A DNA stretch of 64,000 nucleotides from Apoda limacodes (GCA_946406115.1 OX291544.1:35357521-35421520), one strand, 5' to 3'; shown: positions 12,240 through 22,790, counted from the first letter of the stretch. Program-made: numbers and translations. Notes: generated from the letters alone by a model not told the origin.

Positions 12240-12386
12240 TATAGTCGCGGTCAGAAAATGTTTACCACCTTAAGGATCACAATTCCATGCACACATTTAA
12301 GTCACAAGTTCTAAATGTCTATTTCATAATAATTTGATTGACCATAGATTATCTTTTTTCTAATATGACAATCAATCGCTCTAGGA

Positions 12387-13161
12387 CAGGGATGGCGAAC
12401 CTTTATTAATGAATGTGCCATTTTTTATGAAAAAAACAATACTGTACCTATGACGTGCCGTGAAAAAATCTGGGTTACTTAATAATAATGGCAAAAAATC
12501 AAATGAATCGCTGTTAACTTAAAGCTATTTAGATACTTGCAGCTCGAAATGTTTACAGCAATCGAAATGTTTAATATTTATATTCAAATTAAAAAAAAAA
12601 AACGAGTTGCACTCCGGGAGTGCCGGCAGAAGTGAAAACCTTTACACACGATTCGCGCTTAACACTTAAATATGTCACAAGACATGTCTTTGACATTATC
12701 AAGAAATAATAATGTTTGTTTATTTACTTTTTTGACGTAGTATATTTGACATCGCAATCTGTCATAAAATTAAAATTCCATATCCAACCTCCCTGTACTA
12801 CTCATAATCGCGAATACTAAAAATAAAAATTATAATAGGCGTGGCATTACGGTTTCCGTCTTACGAATTTCCACGATTAGGACACGTGACCTGACGCGAG
12901 TTTATCATTTTTTACCCATACCAAAAAAAGTGCACAACGCCGCTAAAGAAGTTATCACTTCAAAAACATTGTGTGATTTCTGCTGTTGCAAATTAGGTGC
13001 TAAAAATCTCACATTAGGGCAGGCTCGTACTTTGTTACTAGATGAAGCTACTATGGAAGCTAGAGTTCATTTCTAAAAATGACTTGCAAGCATACGTAGG
13101 TAAAAATAGAAATTTCATAAATGATTGGCGTGCCCGCACTGCCATGGGTTCGCCATCTCTG
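12387..13161. mobile_element. Non-autonomous hAT-like element, exact 8-bp duplication
   Basis: Terminal inverted repeats CAGGGATGGCGAACC and GGTTCGCCATCTCTG (14 of 15 matching) are flanked on both sides by CTCTAGGA (12379-12386 and 13162-13169), the 8-bp target duplication expected of hAT transposases. The interior has no intact gene; a short plus-strand frame near 12960-13140 may be transposase debris. It contains the 359-bp repeat at 12603-12961 and sits inside the Tc1 element. Confidence 0.95.
12603..12961 (+). repeat. Lepidopteran short repeat R1, copy 1
   Basis: 359 bp starting CGAGTTGCACTCCGGGAGTG and ending GTTATCACTTC; matches 22791-23150 and 63119-63348. The start holds a perfect 13-bp palindrome (CACTCCGGGAGTG). 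GAAGTGAAAAC, 24 bp in, is repeated inverted at the right end. A-rich tracts border both sides. No coding capacity. It is nested in the hAT element. Confidence 0.9.
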
Positions 13162-13269
13162 CTCTAGGAGATGGACTGACTTCTATCAAGTTTTAATATA
13201 AACTAATATTTTAGGTTTTTAAATAAGAATATGAAGAAATAATAAAATAGACACTTCGAAAATCTTTAT

Positions 13270-14250
13270 TTAATATCTAGTATAACCTCTCTCTGCAGCT
13301 ATGACGGCACGTAGTCTATCTGGCATAGATGCAACAAGACGCGTGCATAGATCAGTACCTGTGATATCATCCCATACCTGAGCACAGTGTGATCTAAGAG
13401 CTTGAGGGTTTCTTTCATTTTGACAGTCCCAGCGTTGAACCATAAGCCCCCATAAATTTTCAATAGGGTTTAAATCAGCAGACCGAGCGGGCCATTGAAT
13501 GGGACGAATGTCACGGTGCAGGTTGAACCACGCCATAGTAGCACGGGCTGTGTGTATCCGTGCATTATCTTGAACGTAAGAAATGTGTGGGAATTCCGTT
13601 GCAGGATACACTACGCGCACAGTAGGCAGCATCACTTCTTCCAAAAGCGACACATAATTAATGGCCGTAGCCCTATTCTCTAACGACGCCAGTTCTCCGA
13701 CGTCTTCAAGGCTCATCCACCCCCATAAGTTTACTGTAATGCGACCTGACTCGTTTTGAGGCACAATATGACCTTCATCATACCGAGTTCGATTGTAGCG
13801 CCATAAAGTTAATTTTCCGATTTGGCTTCATTTAAAAGTTTTTTTCATCGGTAAATATAGTACCAATCAAAATCGAGATGTCGTCGCGCAAAGTTAAGAC
13901 GGGCTGTTTTGTCGTGAGGTTTCAGCTCCACTTTAATAGCATGGTGTCTGTAGTGTAGTCCAACATTGTGCAAAGCTCGTCGGATCGTCAGCAGCAAAAT
14001 AACTAGTTGGTGTGAAACCATTCTCTTCGTAACGACGAATGATTTCTGTTATTTGCGCGGCGGTTAGTATCGGTCGTCGTCCTGAATTATTTCTATGATC
14101 TGTTATTAGCCCTTCTTCGCCGTGACGCCTAATCCAAAACCTCACAGTGAATCGCGATATATTGAGTTCTTGTGATATAGCACTAATACTATGTCCATCT
14201 TCGAAGAGAAATATTATTTCAGCCCTTTGCTCCAGGGTTAAACTTGCCAT
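13270..14250 (-). pseudogene. Tc1-type transposase, broken
   Basis: The N-terminal part (14250-13933) has a helix-turn-helix: LEQRAEIIFLFEDGHSISAI and NISRFTVRFWIRRHGEEGL. Around 13850 a different frame gives TIFTDEK, the first catalytic Asp. The C-terminal part (13764-13270) has YVQDNARIHTA (second Asp, residue 66 of that piece) and DLNPIENLWG (catalytic Glu, residue 102), 35 residues apart, so closer to DD35E than to DD34E. At least two frameshifts between 13933 and 13764 disable it. All three catalytic residues are still present. Confidence 0.92.
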
Positions 14251-14510
14251 TTTATTTCGTTATGAAAAAACTTTTGTTAAATTTTACTCTTCAAAACGAC
14301 GTTCAAACAATATTCATTTCAACAAATAAAGATATTAGTTCCATTATCAAAGAGTGATCAATAATTCTTGTTGTTTTTCTCGATGCGTCATTTTGCATAA
14401 TACCTTTGAAAGGTAATAAGTAACTTGATATGGCATTTTAGACTTAGTGAAAAAAGTGTTATATAGAATCTAATTTCAAAACTGGTAAACATTTTCTGAC
14501 CGCAACCGTA

Positions 14511-14630
14511 CAAGAGCTATATAAATTACTACGAGTTTTTGCGAGAGTTACCGATACATATTTTATCATAGAAATCAAAATACCTCTTGTTAATAATCAA
14601 ATGTATCAGCTGGACAAGATTATTAGCATT
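14511..14630 (+). pseudogene. Env-like remnant, part 3
   Basis: A 40-codon open piece between the Tc1 element and the LINE fragment. It shows the conserved F-E-I-x-I-P-L-V-type core and following Y-x-L-x-x-I pattern of insect retroelement (F-like) envelope proteins. It is cut on both sides by insertions. Non-functional old copy. Confidence 0.6.
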
Positions 14631-14967
14631 GTTCGAAATGATGCCCACGGCTACTTTCTACCATCGCACCGCTCGCCATCGGCAAGGAATTCATTCTCAC
14701 ACTTTAGAACCTAAATGGTCGCGTACAGTGCGGTTTCAGAGAAACTTCCTCCCGCGAACGCTTAAGTTGTGGATTGAGCTCCCTGCCAAGGTTTTCTGCA
14801 AGGACTACAGTATGGAGTTCTTCAAGAAAGAAGTTATTAGATTTCTGAAGGGTCGGCAACGCGCAAGTGATACTCCTGGTGTTACAAGCGTCCATAGGCT
14901 ACGGTGACCGCTTACCATCAGGCGTACCGTAAGCTTGTTTGCTACCTTAGTGGTATGAAAAAAAAAA
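14631..14967 (+). pseudogene. LINE family A fragment, 3' end
   Basis: Starts abruptly at TTGTTCGAAATGATGCCC and is nearly identical to 6361-6690: the last 90 or so RT-frame codons (FEMMPTATFYHRTARHRQG to VHRLR), the short 3' UTR and an A tail broken by one G. A strongly 5'-truncated insertion within the env-like gene. No clear target duplication. Confidence 0.93.
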
Positions 14968-15900
14968 CCGCATAACAAGGGGAACAACATGTATCAAAGT
15001 TCACCCGCGTTCCCATATATCGCCTTTAACCTAAGAAAGGATATGGATATGTTCCTGTCAGATTCCGACCTACAAAGCTGTATACACATCGACAAGAAAA
15101 GAATGTTGTGGTTACTTTATAAACCTATTTATAATTTGAAGATAAGCCAGTCTATCTCTGACCTCAAATTAGTAAACAAGGAAACAATTAGCACGAGGAC
15201 CTGTAAACCTGAGATATCAGTCTGCGCCGCCGACAGATGGGTCAAGTTACATCAACACAACACCTGGCTATTCACGTGCTGTCAGAAATGCACTGTACGC
15301 ATTCTTTGCGCGGCCGACGTTATGGCGATAAGGTCAATGTCAGGGAATGGCCTTATTTATATAGGTCAAGACAAACACACACACACACACACACACACAA
15401 CAAATCGGAAAATTGCACGCCAAGATGTGCCGAAAATGTCTGTGTTTAACATTCTTTTAAACACTAGCACACCAACTGAAGACATAACAATGGTTGAGAA
15501 CCGTCAAGAATTGTGGAATAAAATTCAGACACAGATCAATGAAATAAAAAATGAATCGACAAGATAACTCGATGTCCACGATATCCACCACTACAGCCTA
15601 CTTTACATACTTTTACTGGGAGTTATAATATTGATTGTAATTATAATTTACAGGTCCGTAAGGAAAAAACAACTTGCGCTTAAGGAAAGAACCCCGACCG
15701 GTAACGACGACCTAGCTATCGAGCTTCACACCATTAGGGGACGTCAAATACTGTGCCGCACCGCACTATCAAATACTGTGCCGCACCGCACTATCAAATA
15801 CTGTGCCGCACCGCACTATCAAATACTGTGCCGCACCGCACTATCAACTACTGTGCCGCACCGCACTATCAATTTCAACGTGCCATCTCAAATGCAGTGA
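14968..15900 (+). pseudogene. Env-like remnant, part 4, C-terminal region
   Basis: A frame from about 14968 to 15567 continues the envelope-like protein with several spaced cysteines and a MSGNGLIYIGQD motif near the end of the ectodomain. An out-of-frame (CA)n run lies at 15373-15398. A second frame from about 15600 encodes a hydrophobic, membrane-spanning segment (LLLGVIILIVIIIYRS) followed by a basic cytoplasmic tail. The tail is extended by a 25-bp repeat (15751-15875). The frame break at 15567 and the upstream insertions make it non-functional. It is likely the env of the LTR element that ends at 16158. Confidence 0.7.
15751..15875. repeat. Tandem repeat, 25-bp unit, 5 copies
   Basis: Five copies of CTGTGCCGCACCGCACTATC plus AAATA; the first three are identical and the last two differ only at the end of the unit. 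It lies in the sequence coding for the env-like cytoplasmic tail. Because 25 is not a multiple of three, each copy is read in a new frame, yet the frame stays open to 15900. Confidence 0.96.
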
Positions 15901-15961
15901 TATTCATTCGAAAAAATAAATATATATATATCCCACCACCCTTTTTTTTGAGTGGGCAAGA

Positions 15962-16158
15962 TGTTCGGGCATCCGCACAATTACATTATACTTACTTATG
16001 CTGACATGTAAATATTGTTGTATATAAATCACTGTATTAGTTATGTAAGGCTAATGTATTAAACACCAATAAGTAGAGCGGTCGTTGAGTTATCATTTAC
16101 CTTCCCGGCGCCGTCTTTACCCTATCATCATATCAATCAAATGTAAATTAATTCTACA
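15962..16158 (+). mobile_element. LTR (3') of the element starting at 2557
   Basis: Begins TGTTCGGGC after a purine-rich GAGTGGGCAAGA and ends TTCTACA; bases 15977-16158 match 2557-2738 at well over 90 percent. TATATAAAT is conserved. It follows the env-like gene on the same strand, as expected for a 3' LTR. A CACTTATTAC string is found both at its right edge and at the left edge of the 5' LTR and might be target-site related. Confidence 0.75.
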
Positions 16159-16581
16159 CTTATTACTAAAGTTATTTACTTAGTTAGTTAACTTGGGCAG
16201 AATTTTGTACTTGAAACACAGTAAAGTGTTTTCAGAGTGTTTTACCCCAAATATTCCCATGTATGCGTTAACGAGCGTGAAAGTCAGAAAAGTCATTTGT
16301 GATCAAATATTATGGTTGGCAAAATTATTTCGTGTGAAGTTCCCAAATCTCTCTGACATACAAAACTGTCAGTTTTAAGTGATATATACCCAAACTAAAG
16401 ATAAAATAATAAAAATATCCTCGTCTGCCAGTTCAAGAAACGGTATATTTATAGACCACCTGTCCAATCCAATCAATAGGCGCACAAAAACCTAACCAAT
16501 CAAGACCGTAGTTGTCAAAATCAATCAAATTTAACTTAGTCCAATCTTTAGTCACAAAATCAAAATCCTAGCACCTACAGA
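16159..16581. other. Non-coding, probably AGL intron
   Basis: No gene or clear repeat seen. By position it is the intron that follows the AGL exon at 16925-17037 on the minus strand. Confidence 0.4.
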
Positions 16582-16912
16582 TGTGGTTACAACCCTGCTT
16601 CCAGCAGCGGCAAGAAACTGCCGCAGTTTTTCGTCAACGTCACACTGATGCATTTCGAGTAACTGCTGCTACCAACTAACATACAACTGTAGCTACAAAC
16701 CTGCTCCTAGCGGCGGCGAGAAACTGCCGCAGTATGTCGTCAACGTCAATCCGATACCTACATTCCGAGCAACTGCTGTTATCAACTAACAGATACAGTT
16801 GTGACTACAAACCTGCTTCTAGCAGCGGCGAGAAACTGACGCAGTATGTCGTCAACGTCACTCCGATACCTACATTTCCAGCAACTGCTGCTACCAACTA
16901 ACAGATACAGCT
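16582..16912 (-). repeat. Tandem partial copies of an AGL exon and its donor site
   Basis: Three diverged units of about 106-112 bp (anchors at 16586, 16692, 16804, with the true exon at 16916). Each unit contains, on the minus strand, about the last 50 bases of the exon (ATACTGCGGCAGTTTCTCG and GGAGCAG) plus the donor GTTTGT and about 60 bases of intron. In the two nearer copies the donor is kept; in the farthest it has become GGGTTGT. Only the 3' half of the exon is copied and no acceptor is included, so these units could serve only as extra donor sites or decoys. Confidence 0.85.
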
Positions 16913-16924
16913 GTGGCTACAAAC

Positions 16925-17037
16925 CTGCTCCTGGCGGCGTCGAGAAACTGCCGCAGTATGTCGTCGACGTCGCACTGGTACATCTCGTATAGCCGCAGAG
17001 CCGCTATCACCTCTGTCTCGATCAGCCGCCGCGCCGC
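16925..17037 (-). CDS. AGL: Glycogen debranching enzyme exon (downstream of 42315)
   Basis: A 113-bp minus-strand exon, GC-rich against an AT-rich background. The acceptor is TTGCTCCGCAG and the donor AGCAG/GTTTGT. It encodes 37 codons plus two bases: AARRLIETEVIAALRLYEMY and then QCDVDDILRQF. This matches the region after the first conserved motif of eukaryotic glycogen debranching enzyme, where vertebrate AGL has a KLWEFFQVDVNKAVEQF segment. It begins in phase 0, matching the phase-0 end of the exon at 42315-42533. The enzyme works in the cytosol, moving maltotriosyl units and cleaving the alpha-1,6 branch of glycogen; this part belongs to the N-terminal glucanotransferase domain. Identification depends on joining with the other exon. 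Confidence 0.85.
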
Positions 17038-17990
17038 CTGCGGAGCAAATACACTCTACTATTATAATCTATTGGTCTTAGCTACAATAATGATTTTTTA
17101 GCCTAATAATTAAATAAACGGTTCATTTACAGTAAGGTGTTATTGCTCCGTCAAAGAATATATATATATATAAACGGGATTAAAAGAACCCGGACAAGAT
17201 AGAAGAAGACAAGACAAAAGTCAACGATTTTTTTTGTGTTTGTTATTTAACGACTATATTCAGAAAAAATAACCAAAAACTCAATATATAAAAAAAAGTT
17301 TGCTTTTGTATTTTATACTTTGATAAAAAAATAATCGATATACACGATTTTGCCAAATGCTAACAGGTACCATTTTTAAAAAGCAAACTTTATGAGATAA
17401 AAATATTAGTTCTTTTATAAATTAGGTAAAAGAATTCAGAACTCAGGCACAAAATTCGTGTTGACTTGTGATTTGTCTGCCACGAGCATCAACTTTCGGA
17501 AGATTTTTGTCCGTTTTCCAAATGTGTTTTAAAATCCCGCAATATGGGATTAAGACTAGAAGTGCTGCCGTCTCTTTTTTGTCCCAGTTGATCGTCTCTA
17601 ATTTTTTTTTTACTTTAAGTCCGTAAAAGCTTTTGGCTTTTAGTAATGTGCTGTTTTTATTAAATTAAGATAGACTGATTTTGTAACAAGAATAGTTTAT
17701 GAAAAAAAAATGATCCAACTAAAACTGCCGGTGGGTCATTTTTGTCCCATCAATATTCTAAAATTTCAGTGAAATTTTTGTATGTCCGTTGTGAAATTGT
17801 TTAGGTTGTATTTTCCCGGGTGTGGTCCTTTAAAAATGCAGGCAGGTTAACCACCACGTGACTTTAGACAAATTAGTCATGATTGTCGGCGGCGATACGC
17901 AAATTGAAGTAGTGCGGCAGTAAATTTACAGAATGGCCGGAAATTTATGATGAAAATTTAGGTATGGGTTAATTTAGTAGCGCCGGTATG
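17038..17990. other. AGL intron, no recognised element
   Basis: Left end of the 25.3-kb intron between the two AGL exons. It holds a short (TA)n near 17158-17170 and AT-rich sequence. No open frame or repeat that I can name. Confidence 0.4.
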
Positions 17991-18004
17991 TAGGTCCCTT
18001 GTTC

Positions 18005-18840
18005 ATATTTCAGACGTATCTTATTCCGTCATTTCAATTGAGTTCGCCTTTTCTGTCGGTTAAAATCTCAATTGCCTCACGTCTACTTCTGGTTGCGTCG
18101 CGTGGGTACCACTGTATCTCCCTTATACTTTCGCTCCATCGGTTGTCAATTGTTCTCGTTATATGGCCACCACATCGCCATTTCAGTCTGCAGGCTAGTT
18201 CAACGGTATCTATGCTAATTGCTATTTTTTCTATGTCACATTTTTTGTCTCTTAGCTAAATGGACAATATCATCTGCGAAGAGCAAATTATTTAGGTATT
18301 CGCCATTTACATTTATACCTATTTTACCCTACTTTATTTGCCTAAAGATGTGTTGTAAAAGCGCATAATCTATGAAAGCTATGTAGAGTTTCTTCTTACA
18401 TAATTATATTACGCATAAGGTAATTTTTTCAATAGCTTGAGTTAGTGTGAAGATGTGGTCGATGGTGGAGTTTCGTCGGAAGCCGGCTTGTTCTCTAGGT
18501 TGGTTGCTGTGTTGTTGGATTTTTTGTAATATTGTTGTTGCAAAAACTTTGAATACGGTCTGTTGTAAACTGATCGGCCAGTAGTTTTCTAGGTCCAACG
18601 GATCTTCTTTGTTATGTAGTACAGTTATAATGGATATTCCCCATTCCGTTAGAAATTTTGGTTTTTCAGTATGTCGTTAAATAAGTTGGTTAAGACTGGT
18701 GTAAAGGGGCCAATCATTGCTTTAAGAATATTGTTAGTTATTCCGTCATCCCCCGATCATTTTTTAAATTTAAATCTTTGAATGGCGTTTCTAATTTCGC
18801 TCTCCAAGAATAGTGGAATTGTTTTGTACCGTTGCTATCA
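18005..18840 (-). pseudogene. RTE-type LINE reverse transcriptase, deleted
   Basis: Minus strand. From right to left: a GDDGITNNILKAMIGP region (about 18760), NYWPISLQQTVFKVFATTIL (18598-18404) followed by EQAGFRRNSTIDHIFTLTQ, then after a deletion LLFADDIVHLAK (about 18265) and the C-terminal LKWRWCGHITRT block (about 18180). These are hallmarks of RTE-clade RTs (the AGFR, FADD and LKW-GH motifs). The palm is shortened and several stops are present. Confidence 0.85.
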
Positions 18841-18945
18841 GGGCCGCGCCTTACGCACAAAACGCTAGGTTACGAACGCAGCCTTTTTGTTTCTAGCAAT
18901 ACTGTGTGGTTGTCATTAGTCTGCAAAATTATTAAGCTAACAAAA
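18836..18945 (-). repeat. Dispersed repeat R2, copy 1
   Basis: Its reverse complement matches 43050-43158 over about 110 bp (CTGCGTTCGTAACCTAGCG and CAGACTAATGACAA...CACACAGTATTG). No coding or terminal features identified. It adjoins the RTE fragment. Confidence 0.8.
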
Positions 18946-19012
18946 GTGTTGTGTTTGTTAATTGTATAAAAAACGCTTATACGAGTACCTTATGTAGGTA
19001 CTACGTTAGTTT

Positions 19013-19245
19013 TTAGAGTTCCATACCTGAAGGGTAATTAGCGGTACCCTATTAATAAGACTCCGCTGTCCTTCCGTCCGTCCGTCACCAGGCTGAATCG
19101 CAAGAACCGTGATAGTAAGACAGTTGAAATTTTCACAGAAGATGTACTAAAAAACAGAATAAAATAAATATTTAAGGGGAGCCCCCTTAACCCCATACAA
19201 CAAACGTGATTTTTTTTGGTCGATTTTGCTAGATCCTGATTACGG
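19013..19245 (-). repeat. Lepidopteran repeat R3 (GGCCAAGTGCGAG family), fragment
   Basis: In reverse complement it carries AATCACGTTTGTTGTATGGG, the A/T core, a diverged CACGGTTCTTGCG segment and the GGACGGACGGA...TAATAGGGTACC end seen complete at 50322-50611. The family is very common in moth genomes; its class is unclear to me. Confidence 0.75.
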
Positions 19246-19358
19246 CAACAGGTAGACGTTTAAAATTAAAAGCGACAAGTCGTGCAAGGTAGACGCGCCC
19301 AGCACTACTGGCGCCTTTTTTATTGTTTTGTGGGGATAATTATTGTTTTTTTCTTATT

Positions 19359-20147
19359 ATGGAGTTTGAAGATAAAGTCACTGGTACAATTCTCAATTTA
19401 GAACTAAAAATTAATGCGTTGAGTGAAATGGTGAGGAACCAATCAAAGAAAATTGACGAGTTGACAATATCAAAACAGGAATGGTGTTGTGCTAAATGTT
19501 TACAAAAGCAGATAGTTCCGAAGATAACAAACACAAAAAACCAAACTTCGAACATTGAGGAGTGCGGAACAGCATCGATGCGGGCGCTGTCAACAGAGCC
19601 ATCTGGTGAGTTGAATGCAGCAACGACATCTAGCAGCAGATCTCGTAGACGACAAGGAGGTGCTCAAGTGTTGGCAAAGGATGTAGTTAGCCAAAGTACT
19701 GTTGACAAAAGCGAGGTGGCGCCACCGGTGCGGGAGATGTTGGCACCGCAAAGTGTAATGCCACTTGCGTCGGAGAAGGTGGAAACTGGTGATGACAAAG
19801 AAAAAGACAGGGAATGGATCACTGTAGAAAAGCGTCGTAAGTCTTTCAGAAAAGGCCCAGCCCTGTTAAAGCCTACAGGCGAGGAGGATGACGTTTTAAA
19901 AGCGGTGGATATTTTATCCTACCTGCATGTATGGGGCTTGAAAACCCATACAACTGAGGAGCAAGTACGGGACTTTTTAAACAGAAAAAAGCCATGTGCA
20001 GATTATGAGGTAACAAGATTAAACATAAAAAGCACTCGATATTCATCATTTAAGGTAGGCGTGCGCGAAGAAGACGTCGAGTACTTTTTGGGTGTAACGA
20101 CTTCGCCAGCTGGAACGAAACTGTCGAAGTGGCGGAATTTTCTTTAA
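19359..20147 (+). CDS. LINE ORF1 protein (nucleic-acid binding)
   Basis: 262 codons from ATG at 19359; the open frame runs slightly further upstream without another ATG. The N-terminal 45 residues form a likely coiled coil (heptads LNLELKINALSEMVRNQSKK), followed by a CAKC pair, a long low-complexity acidic and serine-rich linker, then a WITVEKRRKSFRKG basic block. The C-terminal 80 residues begin LHVWGLKTHTTEEQVRDFL and end with a GTKLSKWRNF motif, the arrangement of ORF1 proteins in several insect LINE clades, thought to bind RNA as multimers. It stands 19 bases before the ORF2 region. The frame is intact. Related to the ORF2 at 20166. Confidence 0.85.
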   Translation: MEFEDKVTGTILNLELKINALSEMVRNQSKKIDELTISKQEWCCAKCLQKQIVPKITNTKNQTSNIEECGTASMRALSTEPSGELNAATTSSSRSRRRQGGAQVLAKDVVSQSTVDKSEVAPPVREMLAPQSVMPLASEKVETGDDKEKDREWITVEKRRKSFRKGPALLKPTGEEDDVLKAVDILSYLHVWGLKTHTTEEQVRDFLNRKKPCADYEVTRLNIKSTRYSSFKVGVREEDVEYFLGVTTSPAGTKLSKWRNFL

Positions 20148-20165
20148 AAAAGGAAGTATGTCCCA

Positions 20166-22790
20166 ATGTCGTCAGGAACGTATGTACACAAATGTATCCA
20201 TTTTGTACCAAAATGTAGGAGGGGTAAAAGGGAAAACAAATATGGTTTTTCTTTCATGTTGGAGAGAGAAAAATGCATCATAGCTTTAACAGAATCATGG
20301 CTTGACAAGAGTGTGTATGATAACGAAATATTCCCGCCTGGATATAAAGTTTTAAGGCGTGATCGCGGTGAAGGAAGAAGAGGAGGGGGGGTGTTATTAG
20401 CGGTGCCGAGCTACATGAGCGTAAAAGCTGTAACATTGGATGTCAATGATGTTCCTATGAAAATAGAGTTTGTATGTGCTGTAATTACATACAATAATTG
20501 AATTTTTATGCTCTGTAGTATACTTACCACCTAGGGTTGGGGATGAATATTATTTTGGATATTTTCAAATTATAGAAAAAGTATTATTATTGTATAAGTT
20601 AAAAATAGTCATTTTAGGAGATTTTAATCTTTATTCAGCTTATAAAGAGGTAAAGGACTGTTTTGAATACTTTATAGCCTTTTGTCAGCTAATACAGCAC
20701 AATAACATCACCAATGCCTTAGGCCGTGTTTTAGATCTAGTTCTAAGCGATGGATCTGAGAATCTTGTGATAGTAAGCAAGGCGAGCGAGGGAATAGCGG
20801 CAGAAAGCGGGCATCACCCGGCACTGTGCGTAGGCATGAAACTTGAGGGTAAAAATTGGGACTCGAACATAAACCTGAATGGGCACTTTAGCGAAGGGTA
20901 GAATTTTAGAAAAGGCCGATTTTTCTAGGTTATATGAAAATATATTAGATATTGATTAGATAGATTTTTATAGTTTTAAGAACATAGATTTAGCTGTTTC
21001 ATATTTTTATAAAAAAAATTATAAGTGTATAGGCGATTGCGTACCCATAAAAATGCGATCCAGCTGTAACCACCGGTATCAATATCCGATGTGGATTACA
21101 GCTGAAATAATTCGCGACATTAAACAAAAATATAAATATTGAAAGTGGTATAAAAGGAGTAAATCGGATCAATATTATTTTGAGTTTTCCAAACTGAGAC
21201 GGTCTCTAAAAAATAAGATTAAGAAGGCTTTCAATACATACGTAGTAAAGATGGAATGTTTAATAAGAAAAGACAGTAGTAGTTTTTGGAACTATATTAA
21301 AACCAACAGAAAAAACCAAAAGAGTAGTGATTTTTCCTTACCAGACTCTGAAGTAGCACACAAATTTGCTCAATATTTTAAAAATGAGTTTCTGGACAAT
21401 GTTCCAGAGCTTGACGGAGGCAAGGTATTAAGAGAAGAAAGTGGAGAAGGCACAGGGTGTAGGGTATCTGTCGACTCTATTTGTCTGAAACAACTTCGTA
21501 CCGCAATTTGAAGTTTGAAGCCGAAGTTTTAGTGCGGATCGGATGAAATACCTCCTTTCGTGGTTAGAGATTGCAGTGAGGCGTTGTTAGCTCCATTGTT
21601 ATATCTGTATAATTTAATTTTGGAAACGAGAGAATACCCGCAACAGTGGAAAGTCTCGCGAGTGATCCCTATTTTCAAATCTGGTGATAAAAATATTTAT
21701 AATGATTACAGACCAGTAGCAGTACAAAGTCCTTTTGTAAAAGTTTTTGAAAGTATAGTATATGTCGAGATTAGAACCCAAATGTCACCATGGTTTTCAG
21801 ATGCGCAACATGGGTTCCTTCCCGGAAGATCTACTGCAAGTAACCTACTGACATTTGTTACGTATGTAAGCAGTAGTATAGATGCACGTAAACAAGTGGA
21901 TGTAGCATATTTAGACTTTCGGAAAGCCTTTGACCGGGTAAATAATGACACATTATTAAAGAAGATGGCTCAATCTGGTTTCACGCCTAGTCTACTGGAA
22001 CTTTTTTGTAGCTATTTTTCGGATAGGATGCAGTTTGTTCAGTTTGGTAAAAGTAGATCGGTGGAATATTGCACAAGATCGGGTATAAGTCAGGGCAGTA
22101 ATTTGGGTCCATTGCTGTTTTTGATATTCATAAATGATCTTCCTACTGTGGTCTCTGATAGCCTTGTTCTTATGTTTGCGGACGACGTAAAGTTGGTCAT
22201 GAAAATAGAGACAGATAGTGATTGTTTACATTTTCAGGAGAATATCAGTCAGATAAACGATTGGAGTGATGAGAATATGCTCGAATTGAATGTGGATAAA
22301 TGTGCGGTTATGTCTTTTACACGTCGGACAAATAAAACTGAGCATGAATACACCTTAGCAGGAACACAAATTACTCGCTTGCACGGCACTGTAAAGGACC
22401 TTGGCTTGTTATTTAACGATAAGTTGAAGTTTAATGACCACATCTTAGACTTGTGTAGCTGGGCAAGAAAAAACTTAGGTTGGGTAATGAGACAAGCAAG
22501 AGACTTTAATGATCCTCATACATTAACTGTTTTGTACAACACATATGTTAGGAATCAGTTAGAATTTAACGCAATCGTCTGGAATCCCCATGAGAGTACT
22601 TATATTCTCATGGTGGAAAGAGTTCAGAAAATGTTTCTGCGGTGTTTATTTAAGAAACAATACGGTTATTATCCGTATTTATATCCTTCCTTATTCGTTA
22701 CTGGTATGGTAGGATATAATACGATACAATTAAGACGTCTTGTGGCATTAGTAGTGTACATTTATAGGTTGATAAGAGGAAAAAATAAAA
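20166..22790 (+). pseudogene. LINE ORF2: endonuclease and reverse transcriptase
   Basis: Partner of ORF1 at 19359. Endonuclease pieces: IIALTESWLDKSVYDNEIFP and RRGGGVLL (20166-20501), then VILGDFNLYSA (about 20608) and SGHHPAL (about 20806), with frame changes near 20200, 20500 and 20910. A linker follows (21251-21511). A long RT frame at 21560-22790 has WKVSRVIPIFKSGDK, YLDFRKAFDRVNNDTLLKKM, SGISQGSNLGP (174-184) and catalytic FADD (206-209), then the thumb and basic C-terminal region. It is interrupted at 22790 by repeat R1. Order of domains fits a CR1/Jockey-group element with two ORFs. Confidence 0.88.

Larger units (their letters stand above)
12240..14510 (-). mobile_element. Tc1-like DNA transposon with TA duplication
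   Basis: Inverted termini GCGGTCAGAAAATGTTTACC (from about 12248) and its complement (to about 14502) are flanked by TA at 12240-12241 and 14509-14510. The element body is 12242-14508; without the nested hAT element and its target duplication it would be about 1.48 kb, a normal Tc1 size. The transposase is on the minus strand and broken (see 13270-14250). The outermost ends differ slightly (about 3 of 9 bases), so it is not recent. It interrupts the env-like gene. Confidence 0.92.

Noticed and set aside
15753..16004. 83-codon frame with histidine- and cysteine-rich repeats
   Set aside because: It is one frame of the 25-bp tandem repeat and runs on into the LTR.
16913..17101. 62-codon plus-strand frame
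   Set aside because: Antisense shadow of the AGL exon at 16925-17037.
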